From contig JAGYVD010000007.1 in NCBI GenBank assembly GCA_021209875.1, forward strand, positions 3,596,001 to 3,660,000: a stretch of 64,000 bases of DNA. Reading direction: 5' to 3'. The position numbers were made by a program, and so were the translations under genes. Numbering within the stretch: position 1 is the first letter of the stretch; the number at the start of each line of letters is the position of its first letter. This DNA is from Rosellinia necatrix. Taxonomy: Eukaryota; Ascomycota; Sordariomycetes; Xylariales; Xylariaceae. The notes under the pieces are model-generated. The model was not told where the DNA came from. It did not search any database and saw nothing but the letters and a program-made list of their open reading frames with translations. Of the stretch, positions 10,709-23,100 are shown piece after piece.

Positions 10709-11915
10709 ATGGCTGAGGAGGCTAAGAAGCGCAGCCGCGTCTTCTTCGATATCACCATCGGCAAGAAGTCCGTGGGACGCGTCACCTTCGAGCTATACAA
10801 TGACGTCGTGCCCAAGACGGTCGAGAACTTCCGCTGCCTCTGCACCGGCGAGAAGGGCCTGGGCAAGAGCGGCAAGCCCCTGAGCTACAAGGGCAGCATC
10901 TTCCACCGCGTCATCAAGCAGTTCATGATCCAGGGCGGTGATTTCACCGAGGGCAACGGCACCGGCGGCGAGAGCATCTACGGCGCCAAGTTCGAGGACG
11001 AGAACTTCGAGCTCAAGCACGAGAAGCCGTTCCTGCTCAGCATGGCCAATGCTGGTCCCGGTAAGACAAGACATATAATTAGCACCAATCCTCACTAACC
11101 AACGAACCAACGAACCAACTAACCAATCAACTAACACCTCGCGAACTCCAGGCACCAACGGCTCCCAATTCTTCGTCACCACGGTCGCCACCCCGCACCT
11201 CAACAGCAAACACGTCGTGTTTGGCGAGGTGAAGACGGGCAAGTCCATCATCCGCCAGATCGAGAACCTGCGCACCGAGGGCAGCGATAAGCCCGTGCAG
11301 GACGTCACCATTGCGGACTGCGGCGAGCTCACGGGGGCGGCCACCGAGGAGGCCAAGGCCGCGGACCCGCTGGGCGACGCGTACGAGGACTTCCCCGAGG
11401 ACGAGGCGGCTGAAGGCGCGCCCCTGGACGCGGCGCGGGTGCTGCAGGTCGCCTCAGATTGCAAGGAGTTCGGCAACAAGGCCTTCAAGGCCGGCGACGT
11501 CTTGACGGGTCTCGAGAAGTACCAGAAGGGCTTGCGCTACCTGAACGAGGAGCCCGACCTGAGCGAGGCCGACGACGACACCAAGGCCAAGCTCGCCTCC
11601 CTGCGCTTCACCCTCAACTGCAACTCGGCCCTGCTGAACATCAAGCTCGAGGCCTGGGAGGACGCCGAGCGTAGCGCCGCCTCGGCCCTCGCCGTCCCCG
11701 GCATCACCGACGCCGAGAAGGGCAAGGCCCTGTACCGCCGCGGCGTCGCCCTCGTCAAGCTCAAGGACGAGGAGGAGGCCATCCGGGTCCTGCAGGAGGC
11801 CCGCGCCCTCGTTCCCGGCGACGCCGCCATCGCCAAGGAGCTCGACACCGTCAAGAAGCAGGCCGCCGCTCGCGTGGCGAAGGAGAAGGCCGCTTACAAG
11901 AAGTTCTTCGCCTAA
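10709..11915 (+). CDS. cpr6: Cyclophilin-40 type peptidyl-prolyl isomerase with TPR domain
   Basis: Exons 10709-11060 and 11152-11915 around a 91-nt intron (GTAAGA..CCAG) give 371 residues. Residues about 9-170 form a cyclophilin domain with [15 protein letters not shown] (catalytic Arg67), [11 protein letters not shown] and KHVVFGEV. Residues about 215-365 hold three TPR helix pairs ending in a basic C-terminus, as in Cyp40/Cpr6, which binds the C-terminal MEEVD of Hsp90 as a co-chaperone. The position of the cyclosporin-contacting Trp of cyclophilin A (EWLDGKHV) is His here (PHLNSKHV), as is usual in Cyp40 proteins. The ATG at 10709 has a strong ACCATGG context. Codon use is strongly GC-ending, suggesting high expression. 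The intron has ACCAACGA-type short repeats before a CTAAC branch site. Confidence 0.95.
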
Positions 11916-13155
11916 GATATAACTTACGCCTACCCATCCCGTCCCCCAAAAAAACTAAAACCAACTACCATTAGCTCGCTTGATGCCGGAAACCACCCTC
12001 TCAGGACGATAACTCAGTTTAGACCTCTACAGGCGCGGCTTGTGCGCGCAGTGCATGATACAATGTTATAGGCCAAAGGTCGGATATATTGCTTGTGAGT
12101 AGACCGGTTCGTAGAGACTGGGCATGTCCCTTGGGTTAGAGGGAAGTCGGCTGAACAGATCTACTCCCTGAAAGTACCTCGAAGAGACACAGGGTAGTAC
12201 AAAATTCATGTTCAGAGCTCCCCCGTAAAAGAAATAATAATAAAATACGAATTTACGACGTTATGTCAGGGGAAACATGGGTGATTATAACCCAGTGCGC
12301 ACACCACACACATGTGATGTAATTGGTATTAAAACGACGCGTATGTTGCGGTTGTCTCATTGCTATCTCCTGCCTGTCTGTTTCTCCTTTACTGTGCTCA
12401 TTCTCTTGTTTCACTCACTCCCCGGGTATCTCGCGACCTATCCGCCCCCTTCTAACGACGGAGGGAAAAGAGAGAACAAAACGCCCCCCCCCTCCCAACG
12501 GATCTATAGAGAGTTTTTATTTTGGCAAATCGCCTTCCCCTATCCCCACCCAGACTTGCTTTCTTTCCCTTTCCGTGGGCAGGCTCGGAAAGTAGATAGA
12601 TAGAGGGGAGAGAGGGAGAGAGAGAGAGAGAGAAAAAGAAAAGAAAAAAATGTACATTTCCCCTGATCGGGGGCCAATCTAAGGCCCAGTTCGGATTGGT
12701 CACAGAAGGTAGTAATTCCGTTCGGACGAAAATCCGGGGATGAGAATGGGACTGGAAAAATATATATCAGAATGCCGACATGCACGCTTGCTCTTGCTCT
12801 GCTCTTCTCTACTTTGCACGCACAAAACGACAATAAAGTGATTTCGAAGCCGCCTTCCTTTTCGTCCCGAGATGCCAGGGGTATCCGAATAAACCCCGAC
12901 CAAACGCCATCCCCAGCCGTTTGTGAGAAATCGAATCCAGCCTCCGAGCCCATATTGATGTAAAGAATTCATCTATCCGAATAAAGTGAGCGGTTTGTAC
13001 TAGCAAAGTAATCTGCCATGGTGTGGTTATTAGTTCGCGGTTTTGCTCGCCAGCGGGACACGGTCTGGTTTCTTTCTCATGCGGAGACGCCTCCGTAGTC
13101 CTACTCCCCGACGGAGTCGTCGATATGACGAAGGGAGCGCTAGTTGGAGGCATAA
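11916..13155. other. Convergent 3' region of Cyp40 and RasGAP genes
   Basis: No supportable gene. It contains a GATA/GA-rich microsatellite at about 12593-12650. Short frames on both strands at 12277-12970 are compositional (CT/GA-rich) and show no known motif. Confidence 0.6.
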
Positions 13156-16100
13156 CTAGGGCCTCGAATTAGTGCCGTTTTGCTGCCGCAGCTCGGACGA
13201 ATTGCCCGGTGTGCTTCTGCTCCCTCTCTCTTCTTTGCCCCTATTTTTATCACGCACCGTCGACGATAGATTGGGGCCTTCCCTGGCCTTCTTACTGCCG
13301 ATGAGTCCGCTCAAGAACCTGCGAGTCTCTTTGCCGGGCCTGGTTTTGGCACGGATAGTTCCAAAGGGATGACTAGGGTCCAGCCCATCGGACGGCTGTC
13401 GCAGGGTGTTGTTTTCACGAAACGCGGAATGTTTGGCCGCTCTGCTGGCGCCCTCGGCTTCACTCCCAGATGAACCAGGGGGCCGATACGGATCGTTTTC
13501 CGCCCACACAGCGCTGCCTGCATAGCTTTGACTGAGAGATTCGATCAGCGAAGCTTTGTCCAAATTCTCGGCCAGCTCATCTGTAATGACCGATTCATTC
13601 TCACAAGCTCGAAACATTTCCACCTGAGTCATACATTCATCTGAACGACGTTGTAATTCCAAACAAAGCGTATGGAATTGCCCCAGCTCGCCTTTAAAGG
13701 AGTGTGAGTCCGGGGCTGAAGCGTGGTGTACCTCGAGCCACAGTTTGACCAGAGCCGCGAAGTTTCTCTGGTGATCGATAAGATACGGGAGAGAGGGAAA
13801 GCCTTCCCGACCTTTTGGTGGCAACCGAGCTAGAATCATAATAGGCGTAGAATAGGATGCCGGTATCGTAATAGGGTTACGGTCCGACGATACGGAGCAT
13901 AGTTGATCAATAAAGGTCTTGAAAGACTGCCTCTGATGCCCCAAAAATCTGTTCATGTTCTCCATCCAGCTCTCTTTCTTCCCGAAGCTGGATAAATTTG
14001 CCAGCGCCTGGATCCCCTTGGCAATGAGGGTCAATGTGCGTTGAGCTCGAGGGCGCGGATTATCTCTCAACAGCCCGAAAAGTTTTGGATTTAATATGGC
14101 CGGGCATATAAAGCGAAGAAATAGGAAACCAGAGACGCTCGTGTAGTTGACGGTACGCAGAAAGTCGCCGTATCGGTCTTCCGCGACGGCTCGGACATAC
14201 TTTAAGATACCTCGAAGCTCAAGCGGGAGCTTATTTGCGGAAGCACAGATAGTTTCCCATAGCTCGGTAGTCAGCTGTATGAGTAGCTTCCAATGCTGTT
14301 GCAAGTCCTCCACCCGCTCAATTCTACTTGGGTCAACCTCGCAATCCGGGTTGATTTCATTTATCTCAAAAATCTTCTCGCCTAATATTTCTTCTAGGTA
14401 TTCTTTGCCGAGTCGTCGCATATGGAATTCAAGAGCTTGGGTAAGTAGAGTGTTACCGCGGAAGAGTAGATTGGCTTCTCCAGTTAAACTCTTGCTCATA
14501 TCGCGAACAAGCTGTGTTCTGTCAGTAGCAGAGCCTGAAGATTCATTCGAGCCTATACGTTGACCGAACCGTAACCTCCTCATACTATTCTGGTTGCCCA
14601 CGCCATCAATCTCATCCTCGACTAATGTCTTGAGCCACTCGCTGGCAGCACCAGACACCTGAAAGATATTTAGAAATATTTCAGAAAGTCGTCGCAGCAT
14701 ACTAGGTGTCGACTGGGTAATTTGAGTAGTTAATCCGGTAGTAAACTGGTGTAGAAGTTCAGACAATGGCTTATAGTCCTCCGTAGTGAGCACGATTAAC
14801 TCCGTGTGGTCAAGCCTGATCAACATACTTCCTATAGGCTCTTGTTTTTCATCTTGCACTGGATACCACTGCTCATGGTCATTGCCCTTCTCCATTTTAT
14901 CAAGAGGGACCTCGACAACCCCGCAAACGGTTTCCGTAAGGTTCCCGGATCTTGGCAAGCCCAAAGAAGCTTGAACCTGGTGGGTTAAGCTGTCAAGATT
15001 TCCATCCAGTCTCTTGAGAACAACAGAAAGGTATGGGAGAGTGGCAGGCAGCTCTGAAAATTGTACAGTCTCGCGCCAGAAGGGGTTTTTGGTATCTGTC
15101 TGAATCGCGGTTCGAGATCGTACCTCACCATCGAGGACAACCTCTGCTAAATAATGACCGATAAGTGGGTCTCGCTCTTTTTGACGAGAATGATGGCGTT
15201 CCGATGATGCTATCGTTCGTTGGAACTTGGCTTCTGTCACCTTGACTTGAATTGACTTTTCGACCCGAAACATTTGTCCACCAAAGTCGGCATGGTGGTC
15301 TAATATCTCGGTTAACTGGCCGGTGGGTCCGATCCCATACAATTCTGGAACGGCAAATGCTCTTAAAAGAACAAACCAAACCTCAAAGAGAACCCTGGAA
15401 TCGAGAGCGAGGTAAACAGGGCGGAAGATGGAGAGTTGCTTTGACGTTGCGGAATAGACGGGAAAGACAGCAATGCAAAAGTCTCCATCCAGGACAGACC
15501 TATCCAACTTCTGCACAGCAGACCGCGAAAGTTGGCTCAAGTCGATAACGGATAGTACTGTCAAATCGTTTTCTGTCATTAGTTTAAATTCCCCGTTGTC
15601 TTGTAAGATGCATGATACTCGTCTCCATGATGTCGATCCCGAGCGGAGATCTCGGGTGGATGGACGCTTAACAATAGCTCGTGGCGAGGTGGCGACACCC
15701 TTGTCCCACAGCATAACATTCCCAACCTTGATAATGGCAGGATCTTTAGGTGTGTCTCCGGCCGTGGAAGATCCTCTGGCCCTCGTTTCTGCTGGTTGCC
15801 CCAATTTAGGTGAGCTGGATCCTTTTCTGCTAGTAAGCCGGGCGCCTGGTGGTCGAATCTGTTGCCAGCAAAGTAAACTAGCCAGCCAGAGGTCAATCTC
15901 ATCAGCACTGAGAGGTCGAAAAATAATTTCCACATCCGTCTTTGTGCTAGAAAGCTCAAGACATTTTGAACCATCCTCGGGGCAAATACATGGAAGAACC
16001 CTACAACCGCGCAAATCTTCTATAATAGTGATATGGAAGGGTCCGTTATGGCCAGAATCAAACATCAGACTACCCTTGTCGTCATCAATATAAAGAATTC

Positions 16101-17151
16101 CTTGATACCAGGGAGCGCCAGGACCACCTCGATATTCAGCTTCACCCCTCATACGACCACACAGTCTCTTCATCAGGGATAGCATCCTATTCGCATCGTC
16201 TGTCGGTATAGGAAGCAGGAGCGAGTCTACAGACGGAGGTGGAGAGACAGTTGGGGAGATCGGGCGTTGGGAGCTGCGCTTAGTTTGGCGGGTGCCAGGG
16301 GGCCTCCCATCTTTGCCTGGCGTAGCCGAGGATCTCGCGTCGGGCAATTTTGAAGGTGCCACGGCTTTATATGCGGCTGCCTCGGGCACGGTAGGTGGAG
16401 GACGAACATCGCTTTCGATTAATGGTTGCGAGGTAGATGATGAGAATGACCCCATCCTATGTCGGATTTCGGTAGAACCTTTCGTCGAGGCCTGTCGGAG
16501 CGCTAACGCCTCGTCTAATGTGCGTGTACGTGGCCTAAGACCTCCGCGCTGGGACAACACGCTTGAAGGAGAGCTTTCAAAGGATTCACGGAAAGACTCA
16601 TCCTCAAACACTATTCCTTGTCTTCTCCTCTCCCCTGCTCGTATAGATCTCGGCGAGCTCTGCCGAGAAGATGTAGTGCCAAAGGCGCGGGCGATCGAGG
16701 GCACGCTTGTATCTATCGATGTCCAGCCATTCTCGACGGCGTCGGGTGCCATATCAGGTGTGACGGCACGAACGGTGGGCTGAGATGAGGGCGCAGGCTC
16801 GAGACTTGCGCGGGCACTATTGCGACCCGATATCTTAGTCGAGTGATGCGGCGCCATGTCTCCAGCGGCACTCTGTGACCACTCGGATCTGCTGCTGTCG
16901 CGGCTGACACGGATCCTGTCGTCCATTTCGGGCGGCAGAATGCCACTCAATCCTTGGTTCGGCGGCATGTGTACCGGCTCGGGTGGACATTGGGGACCGA
17001 ACGGCTTGCTGCAGGTTTCAAGAGCGCCGGGGACGGTGTGCGCAGTGACAAGAGGGAATGCGCGGAGGTGCGGTGATGCTCCACCGTGTCTTCTAACCGC
17101 ACTACACAATCCAGACTGCGTGCTTGTGCCCTGGTCATTGAGGGGGCGCAT
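13156..17151 (-). CDS. bud2: Ras-family GTPase-activating protein, BUD2/CLA2-like
   Basis: A single uninterrupted frame of 1331 residues. The first about 310 residues are disordered, rich in Ser, Pro and Arg. Residues about 330-430 and 475-600 look like PH-type modules (APWYQGILYI, EIDLWLASLLCWQ; SWRRVSCILQDNGEFKLM). Residues about 630-780 resemble a C2 domain (SRTAIQTDTKNPFWRETVQF). The RasGAP domain spans about 800-1100 with LLFRGNTLLTQALEFHMRRL, whose Arg898 is the likely arginine finger, and FLFLRFICPAILNPKLFG, the FLR..PA signature. The order PH/C2-RasGAP and the sequence around DCEVDPSRIERVEDLQ match the fungal BUD2/CLA2 group, which acts on Rsr1/Bud1-type GTPases in polarity. The C-terminal about 130 residues are basic and disordered. 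The ATG at 17151 is the first in frame. Confidence 0.92.
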   Translation of the reverse strand: MRPLNDQGTSTQSGLCSAVRRHGGASPHLRAFPLVTAHTVPGALETCSKPFGPQCPPEPVHMPPNQGLSGILPPEMDDRIRVSRDSSRSEWSQSAAGDMAPHHSTKISGRNSARASLEPAPSSQPTVRAVTPDMAPDAVENGWTSIDTSVPSIARAFGTTSSRQSSPRSIRAGERRRQGIVFEDESFRESFESSPSSVLSQRGGLRPRTRTLDEALALRQASTKGSTEIRHRMGSFSSSTSQPLIESDVRPPPTVPEAAAYKAVAPSKLPDARSSATPGKDGRPPGTRQTKRSSQRPISPTVSPPPSVDSLLLPIPTDDANRMLSLMKRLCGRMRGEAEYRGGPGAPWYQGILYIDDDKGSLMFDSGHNGPFHITIIEDLRGCRVLPCICPEDGSKCLELSSTKTDVEIIFRPLSADEIDLWLASLLCWQQIRPPGARLTSRKGSSSPKLGQPAETRARGSSTAGDTPKDPAIIKVGNVMLWDKGVATSPRAIVKRPSTRDLRSGSTSWRRVSCILQDNGEFKLMTENDLTVLSVIDLSQLSRSAVQKLDRSVLDGDFCIAVFPVYSATSKQLSIFRPVYLALDSRVLFEVWFVLLRAFAVPELYGIGPTGQLTEILDHHADFGGQMFRVEKSIQVKVTEAKFQRTIASSERHHSRQKERDPLIGHYLAEVVLDGEVRSRTAIQTDTKNPFWRETVQFSELPATLPYLSVVLKRLDGNLDSLTHQVQASLGLPRSGNLTETVCGVVEVPLDKMEKGNDHEQWYPVQDEKQEPIGSMLIRLDHTELIVLTTEDYKPLSELLHQFTTGLTTQITQSTPSMLRRLSEIFLNIFQVSGAASEWLKTLVEDEIDGVGNQNSMRRLRFGQRIGSNESSGSATDRTQLVRDMSKSLTGEANLLFRGNTLLTQALEFHMRRLGKEYLEEILGEKIFEINEINPDCEVDPSRIERVEDLQQHWKLLIQLTTELWETICASANKLPLELRGILKYVRAVAEDRYGDFLRTVNYTSVSGFLFLRFICPAILNPKLFGLLRDNPRPRAQRTLTLIAKGIQALANLSSFGKKESWMENMNRFLGHQRQSFKTFIDQLCSVSSDRNPITIPASYSTPIMILARLPPKGREGFPSLPYLIDHQRNFAALVKLWLEVHHASAPDSHSFKGELGQFHTLCLELQRRSDECMTQVEMFRACENESVITDELAENLDKASLIESLSQSYAGSAVWAENDPYRPPGSSGSEAEGASRAAKHSAFRENNTLRQPSDGLDPSHPFGTIRAKTRPGKETRRFLSGLIGSKKAREGPNLSSTVRDKNRGKEERGSRSTPGNSSELRQQNGTNSRP

Positions 17152-20100
17152 TCGGCACCGCCAGCTCGGTTAGTCGGGAGCGCAGGGCGAAGAGTTGGGT
17201 GGGCAATTGGGAAGGCCGGGGCATGATACAATGACGAGGGGCAGTTTGGAAGGGGTTTGGAAGGGGTTTGGAAAGGGTCTGGAAGAAGAGGTTCTAGAAG
17301 AAAGGATCCAGATGATCCAGATGATCTAGATAGAAGAAGGAATCTGGAAGTTGGAGACTCGAGGTGCCGGTGTGAGAGGCGAGGGCACAGGCTTGGAGCG
17401 CAAGCCTACTCGCCGGGGCCACGGCGTACGGGGTACAACACGTGGAATCGCACCAGCCAGGGGCCGATGCAACGGGCGGAAGCAGGCTACCAAGGCCTAT
17501 TCGACGATCGAGGAGGCTCAGGTGCGTGCGGTGACCTTGGCTGGGCGGCGGTGGCGGGCAGCGGGAGCGGGCGGTGTCAAGTCAGGCTCGCCCTGGCCAG
17601 GCTAAGTGATGGTAGGTAGTATTCGGTGGTAGTCTGGCCAGTGGTGCTGTAATTCGCAGGCTGCGGTATGGGGAGACGGGAGACCAGCGCACACACACGT
17701 AGGGACGAGAGGGGCTGTATCCCGCAAGTTCACTCGTTGGATTCCGTATGCGGGCAGCGAAGGTCGGGATATTATATGCAGCACAGCTTAGAGATGTGGA
17801 CCAATGGCGGAGGGAGGTAGGGCGGCCCAGGTACCACCAAGATACCTAACCTACACAGGTCGGACGCAGATGGGTTGTGGCACGCTGCCGGGGAGGGGAG
17901 GTACGGCGCTGGTACTATAATTGTTAAGTTTGACGGAGCGGAGACGAGAGCCACCGACTGCATAACTAAACTACCTACCTACATACCCAGGTAGGTAGGT
18001 AGGTACCTGCCTGCTGGATAGACAATGTACCCTGGTCGTGACAGCCTGGAGGCATGTATCAGCGGGATCGTCGCCAATTCATTGGACTCTTTGTGAGCCC
18101 CATCCCTGCCTCCGTAGTCGTAGGTAGTATTTAAATAGGTACTTACATATTTGAGTATTCGCTTTTATATCAACCTTAGCATGGAAACCGAGATACCCAA
18201 CGCTGCGCGAATTGCCCACACGATGCCTACCCCACAACCAGAGCGGATGCAATAGTTACCTGGGCTAACTAACTACAAACATACATACGTCGTGCCGAGC
18301 AGGCAGTACTATCTACTAGGTACTCGCTAGGCAGTGGATGTGGAGCGTGGGTACCCGGTTTAGGTGGTAAAATCCGAGAACAATCTACACAGCGGGTAGT
18401 CTTGGGGGGTGGATATTCTCTACCAGGTTGGTAGAAGACTAAGTAAATACTTACAAGTAAGGTAGGTAGGTCAGAGGCATGTTCCACTGATGACTGCCGC
18501 GAAGAGGACCGAACTCGGCTACACGTGTGAAGAGAACTTACGTGTGAAGACAAACGTGTTGGCTAGTTAGCCTTGACCACGCACAGCAGAATTACATGTT
18601 ACCGGTACCTAGGTAAGCTCGCAGCCAACAAACAGCAAGTGGCGAGATAACGATTGATAAAAATGGAAGATGGGGGCCAATCAACCATTACACTAGGTAG
18701 CTACCTAGGAACAGACGCTAAAACAGACGCTAAAAGCTGGAACTACTGGGCAGTGACTATCTATGTTTAAGTAGGTACCTACTTATATACCATCGGCTTG
18801 CCTAGTGAGAGGGAACTCATCATAACTATTCAACCTAACCCAGTACCCGGATAGAGGTAGGTCAGAAACATCAGGTCGATTTGCCAATGATAAGTATACA
18901 TACCCAGGTGGGTAGGTAGGTCGGTTAGGCATACTTTGCCCGGGTAACCAGACTGACAATCGCATCGCGTTTTTCCCGCCCATTCTATAGTACCATTTTA
19001 AGTTTAAGTGTTAGTTCACTATCGTCTGATGTTGTCTTGTCAGAGGCTCGGCCGGGCATAAAGCTACTTACAATTATCTCGTACCTAATCACCTATCCGG
19101 AAAGTAGTGGGCCATTGTAAGACGTCCTAGGGTACATTACGGGGCTACATACCTCCGTAACGCGCTGGGGGCCAGAGCACCCGCAGGCATAGTTATAGTT
19201 ACGGATCCTACTTGATACGCGAGTTCTGAGCCTGGGAGACCTCCAAATTCCGGATTATGCCTTATTGGGATCGAAAACACCTCTCGAAATGTAGCAAGTG
19301 CAATATCGTTTCTTACATACCTGGCATGCACCTTCGCAAGTTAGGAATGGTCAACATCCCCCCTCACGCCATTGTGATTAATAATTAAAATCTTGTTGAT
19401 GTCGAGGCGACTCTCTCCTCCTCTCTTCTCCATTTTCTCTCCACTTCCCTCCACATCGGGCGCCGCATGCACATACATACTTCGATGTACTGGATACCGT
19501 GGATGCCATGCCATCCGAGTCCCTCTACACAGGACACGGGACCCTGGGTGTCGGTACTGACTATCACCTCGGTCGATCTAGCTGGGCCCATATTTACTCG
19601 ACCATATACGACTGGATAAGACAGCTTACACTGCAAGCACCGACTTCAATCGGGCGAATCTTTGGTCGCCAAAAGTCATTCGGGGCCAAGCCCACACGGC
19701 CAGTGCTATCTATAGAAATAGATACATACATACCATACCGTATAACTACCTAACTATAACCATACTTACACATATGCTCACAATGGCAAAGCACCATGAC
19801 TCACCGCTCACCAAACAGGCACAGTTTGCCGAGCCAGAGACACCCGGCCTACGCATATTCATACTTCCCGAGGTGAGAATAAAAACACCATCAATGCTCA
19901 TTTCCTGCCATGCCATGCCAGACTGCCCGTGTACGACCGGCTGCTCCGCTACGTCCGATTGGCATTCGATGCCAAAGACCTGGCCCATCAGCCGCTCGGC
20001 ATATCACTCTGAAACGAGCGAGGGTGAGGACGCATTCGGGTACCTGGCTTCGTGCCTGGATAGGCCACCCTACACCGACTAACCTACCCAACAAGGCTGT

Positions 20101-23100
20101 GGCCCTACTTGTTCCTCTCATCATGTGGACGACAGTTTTGTTCCGAGCTAATGATGATCTTGACTGTATCAGGGCCTTGTTCGTAGACCCAGGATTCCTG
20201 CCCAGGGTACCGAACAAACAAAAATGGGGACCCGAAGGAATTAGGGTACCAGACTTCTGCTCACAAGACCAAGATGACATCCAGGGCATCCGGCCTGTTG
20301 GGACCACGGCTACACTAGCATCCGCCACACAGGTTCCTTCCAGAAAAACACGAAGCTACGACGTTGTAGCGTGCTTCGGCGCGATATACCATGCCGTTGG
20401 ATTCCATCAACTATCTTGTATTCAGACTTCGTGGCGTCGATCTCCTTTTTGTCTGGCTGCCATATCTGGCTCCCGTTTGGTGATAGTCCAAACCGGCCAG
20501 GGTTACGTATCCAGCACCCGCCTCCCTGCTTAACCCACTTGAAGATACAATCGATGTCATTATGCGGAATAAAATGCATTGCTAATTTGCTTTCCTAACT
20601 CTATATGCGGTGAACTCCCCCAGGTCCTCGTTGTTCCATGTTCCGCTCGTCCGGGTTACTCAAGAAGGATGAGCACTAGCTGAGAACTATTACCATAGTC
20701 GGGCTGGTGCTGAAAACCCAACAAAGCACAGCATGCACGAGACAAAAGCAAAGAGCATATTGCTTCCACTAACCGAGCATCATTTAAGTAGCCGACCTGC
20801 TCTGAACCTCGGAGTATTTCCACGCTCCTAGGTGATCCAAAGGGGAAAATTTTTTCAAAATACGAAAGTCCCTCGCACCCATACTTAAAGCCGTACCTAG
20901 CTGAACTACTACCAACGCATAATATACGGGTTGTCATACTTCAGATGTCATTCACGCCAGCAACTGGTGTCTTGCGCCTTCGTCAAGCAATGGCTCTGTG
21001 TTGCATGCGGGTCATAAGTACGTGATATTTAATAAAGAGCCACCCCCAGTGTCCACTTTACAGGCATCACCCGGCCACAATATTCGGTCTGGAGTTTTCC
21101 ACAGAACAATCTCCTGGCCTAAGCGTATACACGCCGGGCTCTCAAAACTGGAATGAAATTGGTATAGAGCCCATATAGTTTGAATCATTGCGCTCTGCTT
21201 ACTACGCTTTGTGGCTGAACTTGCGATATGATCTACATGTACGAGTGTAGCCATAACAGGTGACAAAAGTGCCGACCCAGTCACTCGGGTTAGATACGCA
21301 CCATGACCAATAACAACATGGAGGCAACTTCGTCTCTTCTCACGGCCTATCCCTCACGCTCACGTGCGCGTGGGGGTTATGCAGATGCCAACCCCATGGG
21401 GGCGGAAAGTATGGTTAATACATAGGCTCACGTCGCCGCTACTTGTAAGTGACATCACATTTCCTAAGCTGATAGCTCATAACGGGTCTTTATTACAGGT
21501 ACGGGTGTAGCTTCGAAGGAAGCTACGTACGCATGAATGCCAGCCTCTCTCAGGTACGGCGCGGGCCGAGACGCGGTTCAAACCCTCGGATGGCCCGTCT
21601 GTCTCAGCTTTAATCGATTCCTTGTCAAAAGCGACTTATCCGTTCGATGATTAAAAGATCCGCTAAGCGACGAACTATCGATATGCTTGCTCAACCAGAG
21701 CTCAGACCACGGGTGAAATTGAGACTGTTGATGCAACGTACTTCAAAACAAGCCGTTCAGATATGCACAACCCTAACCGTCCTCAGTTCGAACTACCGGG
21801 GGGTCGGTTACACGTTTATTTCTTTGCCTATCATGAGTCCGTCATAGTCCCTAACCCGCATGCAAGCGCTAATTATCAATTCAAGGAGGTATAGGAAGGT
21901 GATAAAGCAGCTAGCCTTCAGCTTCCTAGGATCATGGCGAGCCGGCTGGCATCCTGCCTAATCCACAGTCCCAGCTAAGCGACCAGCTCGAGCATGGCAG
22001 ACTGATTTTGAGTATTTTATGCTATAACCAAGGATATGGGTACGTATTATTTGCCAAAAAAAAATTTATCTTAAAGTTGCACCAAACTTTTGATCCTCAA
22101 CAATGGCCACATCTCGCCGTCTTGGCCAATGGGAGTTCCCACAGCAAACCCATTCAGAAGCTAGTAAAACATACCCATTTTTTTTTGGGTCCTATGGCTG
22201 ACGTTGCGCAGGGTTATCCTTGACATGGGAGTTCACAGCAATACTCGTACACGGAGGAAGAGAACAAATTAATCGAAGGTGGGTTATGATGGGCTGAATA
22301 GGCAATAATATAGGTAAGGAAGTATAAGGATGAAGAACTAGATCCGAGTGAGAAATGAGGAATGAGGGGCAGCACAGGAGAAGCACCAAGGTGAGCGAGT
22401 GAGCAAGGCAAAAGTACTGTGCCGACGAAACGAGATCATGAGAATCGGAAACAAGTCGGGCGCACGCCTCGTCGAGTTGGCAACATCTACCAGCCAATGA
22501 GATCGACCGAACCACTTTGTGCGGGTTTATCCAACATGAAAAACAACACACACATTGCATCTCACAAGGCCGCTCTCAGCCGACTACATACATGTCCATG
22601 CGTACTCTCCAGCACGACCTAGGACAACGGGGAATATACGCCTCCAACCCAGCACCGAGGGCTCTCACGTCTACTCAAATCCCGAGGCCGAGAGAAGCCC
22701 ACACCCGGGACCCCGGGGTAAAACCAAACACGCATCAAACCTTACGTGGCCGCCACCAGCGCCAGTCAGTCAGCCAGCCAGCCGCCGCGAAAGCATCTCA
22801 CAAAGAGGAACGCGCAGCCATAGGGAGACAAGACAACCCACCTACGGCGCCTCCGAAGCAACCACAACAGAACCCCGGGGCGACGTGTCCTACCTACCTA
22901 CCGAGACTCCAAGGATAGGCAGCCGGACCACCCACCCGTTCAGCCCAACGAAGGTGCGTGTCTTTCGTTTCGTAAGCGCAACGTCGTGGCCCCAGTCGAC
23001 AACCCGGAAAATGGCCAGGGAAGGAGGATGGAAGAAGCGGCTGCCCTTTAATGGTCATGATACTAATGAAAAAAACCCGCGGAAGCGTTGGCGAATTCCC

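Noticed and set aside
17257..17619. 120-codon frame upstream of the RasGAP gene
   Set aside because: Gly/Arg-rich and repetitive (GGAAGGGGTTTG units), no homologous motif, overlaps the promoter side of a solid gene.
19910..20533. 207-codon frame in the gene-poor region
   Set aside because: No recognisable domain, signal or intron pattern; alternative frames over the same DNA are equally open in part.
21540..21620. GGTTCAAACCC, resembling a tRNA T-loop
   Set aside because: The stem has a mismatch and no acceptor stem, D-arm or anticodon arm can be drawn around it.
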